NCBI GenBank assembly: GCA_031267995.1
Contig: JAIRXZ010000091.1
Location: 1-21,401 of the forward strand
Direction of reading: 5' to 3'
DNA length: 21,401 nucleotides
From: Odoribacteraceae bacterium
GTDB taxonomy: Bacteria; Bacteroidota; Bacteroidia; Bacteroidales; Marinifilaceae
The notes beneath the pieces are model-generated. The model was not told the origin of the DNA. It was given only the letters and a program-made list of their open reading frames with translations, and searched no databases. The position numbers were made by a program, and so were the translations under genes. Positions 8,173 to 14,622 of this stretch are shown piece by piece. How positions within the stretch are numbered: the stretch's first letter is position 1; each line of letters opens with the position of its first letter.

Positions 8173-8730
8173 ATGAAGATATACACCAAAACGGGAGACT
8201 CCGGCCAAACCTCCCTCATCGGCGGCACCCGCGCCGGCAAAGACACCGCCCGCCTGGAAGCCTACGGCACCGTGGACGAGCTAAACGCCCACCTCGGCAT
8301 GATTCGCTCCCTGGAAGCCGGCGAGGAGATCAAGCAAGAACTCGTTGAAATCCAACAAACACTATTCGTCGTGGGAGCCAGTCTCGCCACCGACCCCGCG
8401 AAAATACCCCCGGCACCCCGCCCCCTCCTCGACGAAGGCGCCATCACCTTCCTGGAGAGAGCCATCGACCTCGCGGATGCCACCCTCCCCTCCTCGCGCC
8501 ACTTCATCCTGCCGGGCGGTCACCCCACCGTCGCCGCCTGCCACGTGGCAAGGACTGTGTGCCGACGCGCCGAGCGCCGCGTGGTAGCATTATCGAAGGA
8601 AGACGAGGTAGACTGCAACGTGCTACGTTACCTGAACCGCCTCTCGGACTACCTATTTATCCTCGCCCGTCGCCTCTCCCGCGACCTCGGGGCAGAAGAA
8701 ATCAACTGGGAACCTAAAACAAGAAAATAA
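8173..8730 (+). CDS. PduO-type cob(I)alamin adenosyltransferase
   Basis: This 185-residue ATP:cob(I)alamin adenosyltransferase makes adenosylcobalamin, the cofactor of enzymes such as methylmalonyl-CoA mutase. The N-terminal ATP-binding motif TKTGDSGQTSL is at 5-15. RLEAYGTVDELNAHLG is at 27-42, FILPGG at 111-116, RTVCRRAERR at 127-136 and RYLNRLSDYLF at 152-162; all are hallmarks of this trimeric helical-bundle family. The start is the ATG at 8173 because family members begin MKIYTKTGD. An upstream in-frame ATG at 8146 would add nine residues overlapping the promoter box. Its TAA shares one base with the ATG of the DUF2461 gene (TAATG). No other B12 gene is nearby. Confidence 0.94.
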   Translation: MKIYTKTGDSGQTSLIGGTRAGKDTARLEAYGTVDELNAHLGMIRSLEAGEEIKQELVEIQQTLFVVGASLATDPAKIPPAPRPLLDEGAITFLERAIDLADATLPSSRHFILPGGHPTVAACHVARTVCRRAERRVVALSKEDEVDCNVLRYLNRLSDYLFILARRLSRDLGAEEINWEPKTRK

Positions 8731-9425
8731 TGAAAAACGTCATCCAATTCCTCGGCCAGCTGGCGGAAAACAACACCCGCGAGTGGTTCCAGGCAAACAA
8801 ACCGCTCTACCTCGAGGCGAAAGCAACCTACGACGACTTCGCCGCCCGCCTCCTCGCCCGCATCGCCGCCTTCGACCCCGAAATCGAGGGAGTAACCCTC
8901 AAAGAATCACTCTTCCGCATCTACCGCGACACCCGCTTCACCGCCGACAAGCGCCCCTACAAAACCCACATGGGCGCCTTCATGGCTCGCGGCGGGAAAA
9001 CGGCAGCCCGCGGCGGCTACTACCTCCACGTCGAGCCGGGAAACTCCCTCCTCGCCGGCGGCATATGGTGCCCCGACAGCACGCTGCTCAAGGCACTCCG
9101 CCGCGACGTCTTCGACAACGTCGAGGAGTTCGAGGCCATCGTCAGGGCGCCGGAATTCCTCCGCCACTACCACATGGACGACGGCTACAAGCTCAAGCGC
9201 GTACCGCCCCCCTTCCCCGTCAGCGCCCCCGCCGCCGAGTGGACGAAACTCAAAAGCTACACCGCCTGGAGCGGCATCACCGACGACTTCTTCGACGCCC
9301 CCGACGCCCTCGAACAGGCCGCCGACCGCCTGCAACTCCTCCTCCCCTTCAACCAATTCCTCAACTACACGGTGGACGAATCAGCCCGCGTCTTCACGAA
9401 CACCTCCTCCCTCTTCAGGCGATGA
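8730..9425 (+). CDS. DUF2461 family protein
   Basis: This 231-residue cytoplasmic protein has no signal peptide or membrane segment. The sequence follows the DUF2461 (TIGR02453) pattern: FLGQLAENNTREWFQANK near the N terminus, then FRIYRDTRFTADKRPYKTH in the centre, GGYYLHVEPG, and a late FNQFLNYTV region. The biochemical function of the family is unknown to me. The gene starts in the last base of the upstream stop (TAATG) and ends in an ATGA overlap with the next gene, so all three genes are probably co-translated. Length is typical for the family. Confidence 0.85.
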   Translation: MKNVIQFLGQLAENNTREWFQANKPLYLEAKATYDDFAARLLARIAAFDPEIEGVTLKESLFRIYRDTRFTADKRPYKTHMGAFMARGGKTAARGGYYLHVEPGNSLLAGGIWCPDSTLLKALRRDVFDNVEEFEAIVRAPEFLRHYHMDDGYKLKRVPPPFPVSAPAAEWTKLKSYTAWSGITDDFFDAPDALEQAADRLQLLLPFNQFLNYTVDESARVFTNTSSLFRR

Positions 9426-10282
9426 AAGCGCCCCTTCTCCTCGCCCTCCTCCTCCCCGCCCTCGCCGCCGGCATCGCCTCGCGCCCGGACGCCGCGCCCC
9501 TCGCCGTCATGACCTTTAACATCCGCTACGACAATCCCGACGACGGCGCCTTCCGCTGGAGCGCCCGCCGCGCGTCGCTCTCCGGGGCGATCCTCCGCCA
9601 GTCGCCGGACCTCATCGGCATGCAGGAGGTGCTCCACCGGCAGCTCTCCGACCTCGCGGCCGACCTCCCCGCCTACGCCCACGTCGGCGTGGGGCGCGAG
9701 GATGGCGGCACGAGGGGAGAGTACAGCCCCATCTTCTACCGTCGCGACCGCCTCGCCCTCCTCGCCACCGGCACCTTCTGGCTATCCGAAACCCCCGACC
9801 GCCCCGGCAAGGGATGGGACGCCGCCTGCGAACGCCTCGTCACCTGGGCGCGCCTCCGGGAGATCCCCGACGGCCGCGTCTTCTACCTCTTCAACACCCA
9901 CTTCGACCACGTCGGACGCCTCGCCCGCCGCCAAAGCGCCGCCCTTTTAAAGGAGCGAATCAGGGAGATCGCCGGCCAATCCCCCGTCATCGTCACGGGC
10001 GATTTCAACGCCACCGCCGACGACGAGACGGTGTGCGCCCTCGTCAATCCCGCCGACCCCGATCATCTCGCCGATGCCCTCGCCTTGGCGATCGACTTCG
10101 CCGGCCCGCGCCACTCTTACCAAAATTTCGGCCGGCTGCCCGACGAGCGGCGTACGCTCATCGACTACATCTTCGTCAAAAACACGGGCACCGTCGCCTC
10201 CGCCCGCGTGCTCGACCACGTCGCCACCTCCGGCTATATCTCCGACCATTACCCCCTGCTGGTCAAACTCCAGGTAAACTAA
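9422..10282 (+). CDS. Secreted endonuclease/exonuclease/phosphatase-fold protein
   Basis: The protein is 286 residues from the ATG at 9422, which overlaps the DUF2461 stop (ATGA). The first 20 or so residues form a leucine- and alanine-rich signal peptide, so the product should be exported to the periplasm or surface. The metal and catalytic residues of the EEP (DNase I-like) fold are all present: Asn33 in TFNIRYDN, Glu69 in GMQEV, His160 in NTHFDH, Asp194 and Asn196 in GDFNA, Asp248 in DYIFV, and Asp275-His276 in SDHYPLL. Bacteroidota homologues are annotated only as EEP-family hydrolases; a phosphodiesterase or sugar-phosphatase role is possible, substrate unknown. A longer open frame from 8783 is a GC artefact running through DUF2461 and was discarded. 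Confidence 0.9.
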   Translation: MKAPLLLALLLPALAAGIASRPDAAPLAVMTFNIRYDNPDDGAFRWSARRASLSGAILRQSPDLIGMQEVLHRQLSDLAADLPAYAHVGVGREDGGTRGEYSPIFYRRDRLALLATGTFWLSETPDRPGKGWDAACERLVTWARLREIPDGRVFYLFNTHFDHVGRLARRQSAALLKERIREIAGQSPVIVTGDFNATADDETVCALVNPADPDHLADALALAIDFAGPRHSYQNFGRLPDERRTLIDYIFVKNTGTVASARVLDHVATSGYISDHYPLLVKLQVN

Positions 10283-10310
10283 AACGGGCTTCGGGCAAAC
10301 TAAAACGGGC
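10276..10310. repeat. 14-bp direct repeat spanning the EEP stop codon
   Basis: AAACTAAAACGGGC occurs at 10276-10289 and again at 10297-10310, offset 21 bp. The first copy contains the TAA stop of the EEP gene, suggesting a small tandem duplication at the gene end. Its AAAA supplies the T-tract of the leftward terminator. Confidence 0.6.
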
Positions 10311-10352
10311 GGGAACGGCGCCGGGGTCATCCCCCGCGCGTCGTCCCGCCCG
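10306..10352. terminator. Hairpin between convergent genes, terminator of the leftward pair
   Basis: CGGGCGGGA (10306-10314) pairs perfectly with TCCCGCCCG (10344-10352). The inner GGGG/CCCC can extend the fold. On the minus strand the stem is followed by TTTTAG, giving a plausible terminator 42 nt after the nitroreductase stop. On the plus strand the following tract is only mildly T-rich. Confidence 0.5.
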
Positions 10353-10393
10353 CTCTTCGTATCGTCCCGAGCTACCCTGCCCGCGTTGCCGCT

Positions 10394-10996
10394 TTAGTAC
10401 CGCTCGTGGTGAACCTTCGCGAAGTTAAACTTATCCTTGGGCGCGGCGTTCGTCGCCGGGTAGCCCACCGGGATCACGCACAGCGGCACGACATTCTCCG
10501 GCAAGTGCAGCGCCTCGCGCACCACCGCCACGCGGTCGTCATACGGGTAAGCCGCCGTCCACACCGCCCCCAGCCCCTGCGCCTCGGCCGCCAGCAGCAC
10601 GTTTTGCGCCGCCGCCGAGCAATCCAGGTACCAGTACGCCGATCGCGCCGTGTCGCCGCACACCACGATGGCCAACGGGGCGCCAGCCAGCATCTTGGCG
10701 TAGGGCAAGCCGGCGGCCATCGCCTGCAGCACGACGCTCTCCGTCACCATCACGAACTCCCACGGCCGCAAGTCCTTCCCCGACGGGGCGGCCATCCCCG
10801 CCCGCAACATCGCCAGCACTTTTTCATTCTCCACCGGCTTCTCCAGGTACTTGCGCACGCTCCGCCGGGCGGCAATCACTTCGAGCGCCCCCTTCGGCGC
10901 CCCGTAGTCAACAGTTGTTTCCATGCATGTTAGTTTTACGATCGCGAGCGACAGTATCACGATGATCGCCCACGAGCAGATGATTATTTTCTTCAT
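10394..10996 (-). CDS. Nitroreductase-family protein with N-terminal hydrophobic anchor
   Basis: This 200-residue protein has a nitroreductase (FMN-dependent NAD(P)H oxidoreductase) domain from about residue 36. RRSVRKY is at 44-50, APSGKDLRPWEFV in the middle, a CSAAAQNVLLAAEAQGLGAVW stretch follows, and PVGYPA is near the end. Ahead of it, residues 4-22 are strongly hydrophobic, followed by KLTCMETT; this could be a membrane anchor or signal sequence. The Cys24 context lacks a good lipobox. An alternative start at Met25 would give an ordinary soluble enzyme, and the sequence does not decide between them. The gene lies 42 nt downstream of dus on the same strand and is probably cotranscribed, with its own weak -7-like TATCTTCG in the gap. 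Substrate unknown. Confidence 0.85.
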   Translation of the reverse strand: MKKIIICSWAIIVILSLAIVKLTCMETTVDYGAPKGALEVIAARRSVRKYLEKPVENEKVLAMLRAGMAAPSGKDLRPWEFVMVTESVVLQAMAAGLPYAKMLAGAPLAIVVCGDTARSAYWYLDCSAAAQNVLLAAEAQGLGAVWTAAYPYDDRVAVVREALHLPENVVPLCVIPVGYPATNAAPKDKFNFAKVHHERY

Positions 10997-11038
10997 GTTC
11001 CAGTGATTATACCCGCGAAGATAATTATTCCGCGGTAG

Positions 11039-12058
11039 TTATCCGTTGCCTCGCCCCTCGTCGCGCTCGCCCTTTATCTCGATGCCCTCGCCCCGCTCCT
11101 TGATCCGCTCGAACACCTCCCACAGCCGCTCCAGGGTGGGGGCGCGGAGCATCTCCACCCGCGTTTCGCGGAAATTGGGCAGCCCCTTGAACATGCAAGC
11201 CATGTGCCTCCGGGCGTGAAGGATGCCGCGCGTCTCGTCTAACCACTCCACGGAGCGCGACACTTGCGCCTTGATCACCTCCACCTGCTCGGCCAGTGGC
11301 GGGTCGGGGAGGATCTCCCCGGTTTGCAGGAACACCTTCACCTGCCGGAAAATCCACGGCCTCCCGATGGCCGCCCTGCCGATCATCACGCCATCCACGC
11401 CGTACCGCTCGAACGCCTCCAGCGCCCGCGCCGGCGAGTCGATGTCGCCGTTTCCGATGATCGGGACGCGCACGCGCGGGTTGAGCTTCACGCGGGCGAT
11501 CGGCTCCCAGTCGGCCTCGCCCTTGTACATCTGCGCCCTGGTGCGGCCGTGGATGGCGATCGCCCGCGCGCCGGCATCCTGGAGGCGTTCCGCGATTTCG
11601 TCGATAATGACGTGCTCGTCGTCCCACCCGAGGCGCGTTTTGGCGGTGACGGGGAGGTTGACGGCGCGGGCTACTTGCCTGGTAATCTCCTCCATCAGCG
11701 GGATGTCGCGTAACAAGCCAGCGCCGGCGCCCTTGCCCGCGACGCGCTTGACGGGGCACCCGAAGTTGAGATCTATAAAGTTGGCGCCGGAGGCCTCGAC
11801 GATCCGCGCCGCCTCTACCATCGCCTCCACGCCCCGACCGTAGATCTGTATCGTCACCGGCCGCCCGGAGCCGCTGATAGTCAGCTTCCGCTCCGCCTTC
11901 CGCACCGAGCGCACGAGGGCGTCGGCGGAGACGAATTCCGAGTACAGCCAGTCCGCCCCGTACGTTTCGCAGAACGCGCGAAAGGGCGGGTTGGTGACTT
12001 CGTCCATCGGGGCGAGGATCACCGGTCGTTCCCCCACGTTTGTATCTCCTATAATCAT
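11039..12058 (-). CDS. tRNA-dihydrouridine synthase (DusB/NifR3-like)
   Basis: The protein is 339 residues from the ATG complementing 12056-12058, a TIM-barrel flavoenzyme that reduces uridine to dihydrouridine in tRNA. Visible motifs are LAPMDEVTNPPFR at 15-27, DLNFGCPVKRVAGKGAGAGLL at 96-115 with catalytic Cys101, TAKTRLGWDD at 138-147, HGRTRAQMYKGEADW from His170, and the FMN phosphate-binding GNGDI and DGVMIGRAAIGRPW. The frame stays open a further 102 codons upstream, but that part is encoded by tandem repeats (SSGACP units) with no family similarity. The ATG at 12058 lies about 22 nt after a perfect -7 box and was chosen. Nitroreductase follows 42 nt downstream. Confidence 0.93.
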   Translation of the reverse strand: MIIGDTNVGERPVILAPMDEVTNPPFRAFCETYGADWLYSEFVSADALVRSVRKAERKLTISGSGRPVTIQIYGRGVEAMVEAARIVEASGANFIDLNFGCPVKRVAGKGAGAGLLRDIPLMEEITRQVARAVNLPVTAKTRLGWDDEHVIIDEIAERLQDAGARAIAIHGRTRAQMYKGEADWEPIARVKLNPRVRVPIIGNGDIDSPARALEAFERYGVDGVMIGRAAIGRPWIFRQVKVFLQTGEILPDPPLAEQVEVIKAQVSRSVEWLDETRGILHARRHMACMFKGLPNFRETRVEMLRAPTLERLWEVFERIKERGEGIEIKGERDEGRGNG

Positions 12059-12070
12059 GCTTTTCGAGTT

Positions 12071-12141
12071 TACCGCCGGCAAATGTAGTGAATCCGCCGG
12101 CAAATGCAGTTTTACCGCCGTCAAATGCAGTGAATCCGCCC
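12071..12141. repeat. Tandem array of about 21-bp units carrying -7-like boxes upstream of dus
   Basis: Units start at 12071, 12093, 12113 and 12135 (spacings 22, 20, 22). Core CCGCCGGCAAATG is followed alternately by AGTGAAT and AGTTTTA, so the real period is a 42-bp dimer. Read on the minus strand, each complete unit contains CATTTG. Copies two and three differ slightly (GCAAATGC, TCAAATGC). Confidence 0.7.
12080..12087 (-). promoter_or_regulatory. -7 promoter element for dus
   Basis: TACATTTG on the minus strand is a perfect TAnnTTTG match, 21 nt before the dus ATG. The equivalent positions in the next two repeat units read TGCATTTG (complement of 12101-12108 and 12122-12129), each one mismatch from consensus. 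No clear -33 element is present. Confidence 0.5.
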
Positions 12142-12210
12142 GAATATAGCGGGTTCCGTTACCCGCCTCCGGGTTGCCCGCGCCCCTCCCGCCGCCTCCC
12201 TTGGACATTC

Positions 12211-12337
12211 GGGGGCACGCCCCCGATAACAGGGGGCACGCCCCCGACGACGGGGGGGGGCACGCCCCCGATGACAGGGGGCACGCCCCCGATGACGAGG
12301 GGCACGCCCCCGATGACGGGGGGCACGCCCCCGATAT
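12211..12337. repeat. Six-copy tandem array of a GC-rich quasi-palindrome (G5CACGC5)
   Basis: GGGGGCACGCCCCC or a one-base variant recurs six times, separated by GATGAC-like spacers, with a period of 20-25 bp, mostly about 21. Each copy can fold into a short G5/C5 hairpin, and the spacers are near-identical. Copy three contains nine consecutive G (12252-12260). The array keeps frames open on both strands (SSGACP on the minus, GHAPDD and GGTPPMT on the plus), but no start context or homology supports translation. The whole region 12059-12474 between dus and the small membrane protein holds only this array, the array at 12071-12141 and G-rich sequence without a recognisable gene. Confidence 0.85.
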
Positions 12338-12474
12338 GTCCGTGAAGGCGAGGATTGCTTTCACGGGGGCGATGAGGGGATGGATGAAGGCGATGAGAGA
12401 GTGGAGGGGGGCGCTGGGGGCGTAACGAGGTTACCGGCGGTGTTGCCGGGATGGATGTCGGGACGGCGGTGTGG

Positions 12475-12600
12475 TCAGTTGGTCTTTTTGTTGGAGAAGA
12501 ATTTCCTGTAGAAGAGGAGGAGGGCGATGACGCCGGGGGTGATGTAGCTGTTGGCGAGGTGGGTGGCTGCTTTCTTCCGGTCGAGACGAGTTTTTGCCAT
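12475..12600 (-). CDS. Small putative single-pass membrane protein (41 aa)
   Basis: An ATG complementing 12598-12600 opens a 41-codon frame ending in TGA. The product begins MAKTRLDRKKAATHLAN, is basic at both ends, and has one hydrophobic stretch (YITPGVIALLLFY, residues about 19-31) followed by RKFFSNKKTN. That is the layout of a single-pass small membrane protein with positive flanks. Third positions are dominated by C and G, like neighbouring real genes, and the 130-bp upstream region is AT-rich as expected for a promoter; a T-rich stretch (complement of 12626-12632) is a candidate element. I do not recognise a family. It could instead be a chance frame, but composition and position between two divergent units favour a gene. 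Confidence 0.5.
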   Translation of the reverse strand: MAKTRLDRKKAATHLANSYITPGVIALLLFYRKFFSNKKTN

Positions 12601-12691
12601 TCCGAGTTCTTTCTTTACTTTTACAAAAAAATCGAAACACGCGTCGGCTAAACTAACCGCGAATCTTGATATGTTCGCGGCATGTTTCAGT

Positions 12692-12699
12692 AATATTTG
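12692..12699 (+). promoter_or_regulatory. Possible -7 element for the sigma factor gene
   Basis: AATATTTG differs from TAnnTTTG at the first base only and lies 33 nt before the ATG at 12733. A TTG at 12666-12668 is a weak -33 candidate. The region 12601-12732 is AT-rich and without genes. Confidence 0.3.
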
Positions 12700-12732
12700 G
12701 CTTTAGATGCTATCGCGTAGCAATTACATGTT

Positions 12733-13215
12733 ATGGTTAACCGGAAAATAGAGGAGTTGTTCAAGGGGCATTTTCACGCGGCGGTATACATTGCACACAA
12801 GATCGTGTCTTCGCGTCACGTGGCAGAAGATATCGTGCAGGACGTGTTTATCAAGATGCTTGAAATAGATATTGACGCCCTTGAATCGCCTGCCAAGTTT
12901 TTGTACACGAGTGTGCATAATGGGGCTATCGATTACATGAGGAGAAATTCTCGTCTGTCAAAGTCCTCCCTCCTTCCCGACGTGCCGGATAACGATTTCC
13001 CGGACAATATGGTGGAGGAGATTGAATACGCGGAAAATCTGGCTAAACTTCTCGATGCTATCGAGCAACTTCCCGGACAGTCGCGGGAGGTGGTGAAGCT
13101 TGTATGCCTGTCCGACTGTAGTTATAACGACGCGGCGGCGCGACTGGGGATTTCTCTGTCAACTGTCAAGACACATATGTACAGGTCTTTTAAAAGGTTG
13201 CGCGACCTTTTGTGA
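12733..13215 (+). CDS. ECF RNA polymerase sigma factor (FecI-like)
   Basis: The 160-residue protein has the two-domain layout of ECF sigma factors. Region 2 spans about 8-72, including the -10-recognition helix AEDIVQDVFIKML at 31-43 and FLYTSVHNGAIDYMRR at 56-71. Region 4 spans about 107-158, with the helix-turn-helix YNDAAARLGISLSTVKTHMYRS at 131-152. No regulatory extension is present. The next gene is a FecR-type anti-sigma factor and then a SusC transporter with an STN domain. The expected role is therefore to direct transcription of the uptake genes when the transporter senses its substrate. The start is the first ATG after the AT-rich leader and fits the family length. Confidence 0.93.
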   Translation: MVNRKIEELFKGHFHAAVYIAHKIVSSRHVAEDIVQDVFIKMLEIDIDALESPAKFLYTSVHNGAIDYMRRNSRLSKSSLLPDVPDNDFPDNMVEEIEYAENLAKLLDAIEQLPGQSREVVKLVCLSDCSYNDAAARLGISLSTVKTHMYRSFKRLRDLL

Positions 13216-13323
13216 TGTCGTTTGACGGGGGATGTTTTTTCCTCGCGATTATTTTTATTCATTTTCGTGTAAGGAGAAATTCACTCCCCTGCGTCTTCAC
13301 TGAAATTTTAAAATAAAAAATGT

Positions 13324-14520
13324 ATGGCTGACAAAGGTGTTCAGGAGAGGCTGCCGAACGATTTGGATGAATTGCTTGTCAAGTATCGCGGCGGGGAGAT
13401 CACGGACGAGGAGAGGAAAGTTCTCGACGCGTGGGCAGGGGCTGACCCGTGGAATCGCCAGATGCTGGATTGTCTGGGCGAGCCTTCACGGACGCGGGAC
13501 GAACTCAACGAAATGCGCGCGTACAATCGCCAAGGGGTTTGGGAGACCATCCGAAGGGTTGACCGCGAGCGTTCGAGGGTGCGGTTCCGGAACCTCTTTT
13601 CGCGTTACGCGGTGGCGAGCGTGGTGCTGGTCGCGATGGTCGCGGCTTTTTTTACCGATAGCAGCGTGATGGAGGGAGGTTTGGATCACAACTTATTGTC
13701 CACGATAATTGTTCCCGGTCATCGCCACGCTTTTCTTCGCATGTCGGACGGGAGCGTGATTGGAGTTGGCGGGGAACACGAAATCAAGCAGTTCACCGAA
13801 AGGGATAATACCCACATCAATATTCAAGATGACGTGATCGTGTTTGACGCCGACGCCTCGCGTTTGGATACCTCTCTTGTTTATAGTAGCGTGTCCGTTC
13901 CGGCGGGGGGGGATTTTTCACTCATCTTGAGCGATGGCAGCCAAGTTTGGCTCAATTCGGAGTCAAGCATTCGTTTTCCCACGAAATTTTCCGGCAGCAC
14001 GCGCGAGGTGACAATCACGGGTGAGGCCTATTTCGAGGTGACACGCGATGCCGGGCACCCGTTCGTGGTGACGGCAAACGGGCAGAAGGTGACGGTGTTC
14101 GGGACGTCGTTCAACTTGTCGGCCTATGACAACGATGACAATATAAAAACCACGCTCGTCACGGGATCCGTGTTGGTGGAGATGGGGGGTAAACAGGTTC
14201 TCCTCGTGCCCGGCCAACAGGCCCAGTTTATCCCGTCGACGGGGGAGATGTCGCTGCGCGCGGTGGACGCTGCCTCGTACATGGCGTGGACGCGGGGGGC
14301 GTTTGTCTTTTTCGACGAGTCCATCGGTTCTATTTGCCGCGCGCTCGCCCGGTGGTACAAGGTCGACATCGATGCCTCGGCTCCCGGGTTGGAGCATTTA
14401 CGTTACTCGGGCGTCATAAAACGCGAGGATACGTTCAACAGGATCGCCGATTTGCTGGCGAGCACGGACGAGATGGCGTTCGTCGAGCGAGGAAACGTGA
14501 TCCTTGTTATACCCAAGTAA
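13324..14520 (+). CDS. FecR-family anti-sigma factor with DUF4974 domain
   Basis: This is a 398-residue inner-membrane anti-sigma factor. The cytoplasmic N-terminal part (1-90) carries the LLVKYRGGEITDEERKVLDAW segment typical of Bacteroidota FecR proteins. One transmembrane helix is at about 94-111. The periplasmic FecR domain is at about 186-287 (SVPAGGDFSLILSDGSQVWL, then GEAYFEV and FGTSFNL). A C-terminal DUF4974/secretin-like domain is at about 328-396 (DESIGSICRALARWYKVDI, then YSGVIKREDTFNRIADLL) and would contact the STN domain of the transporter. The gene follows the sigma factor after 108 nt, more than in many fused operons, so a separate promoter is possible. The start is an ATG four bases inside an earlier out-of-frame ATG. 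Confidence 0.94.
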   Translation: MADKGVQERLPNDLDELLVKYRGGEITDEERKVLDAWAGADPWNRQMLDCLGEPSRTRDELNEMRAYNRQGVWETIRRVDRERSRVRFRNLFSRYAVASVVLVAMVAAFFTDSSVMEGGLDHNLLSTIIVPGHRHAFLRMSDGSVIGVGGEHEIKQFTERDNTHINIQDDVIVFDADASRLDTSLVYSSVSVPAGGDFSLILSDGSQVWLNSESSIRFPTKFSGSTREVTITGEAYFEVTRDAGHPFVVTANGQKVTVFGTSFNLSAYDNDDNIKTTLVTGSVLVEMGGKQVLLVPGQQAQFIPSTGEMSLRAVDAASYMAWTRGAFVFFDESIGSICRALARWYKVDIDASAPGLEHLRYSGVIKREDTFNRIADLLASTDEMAFVERGNVILVIPK

Positions 14521-14622
14521 CGGGGTTGTTTACAGAGAGGGGAAAAAGTCCTGTCCGGTAAAGTTCAGAGATAGAGACATACACGATTCAATAAAAGAGA
14601 ATATCTAACTTATCCGAAAACT

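Noticed and set aside
8783..9421. N-terminal extension of the EEP gene to a 499-codon frame
   Set aside because: The extra 213 codons lie inside DUF2461 in another frame and read as Arg/Pro-rich shadow sequence; the signal peptide begins at the ATG at 9422.
12211..12337. CRISPR-like array
   Set aside because: The units are adjacent, spacers are 5-8 bp and near-identical, and no cas gene is present, so this is a simple tandem repeat.
12059..12364. N-terminal extension of dus through the repeat arrays (SSGACP repeats)
   Set aside because: The added residues are encoded wholly by tandem DNA repeats, are not part of the Dus fold, and contain the promoter element; the ATG at 12058 fits the family.
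12088..12425. Plus-strand repeat proteins (GHAPDD and GGTPPMT units)
   Set aside because: A period close to 21 bp keeps several frames open at once; no start context, homology or flanking domain supports translation.
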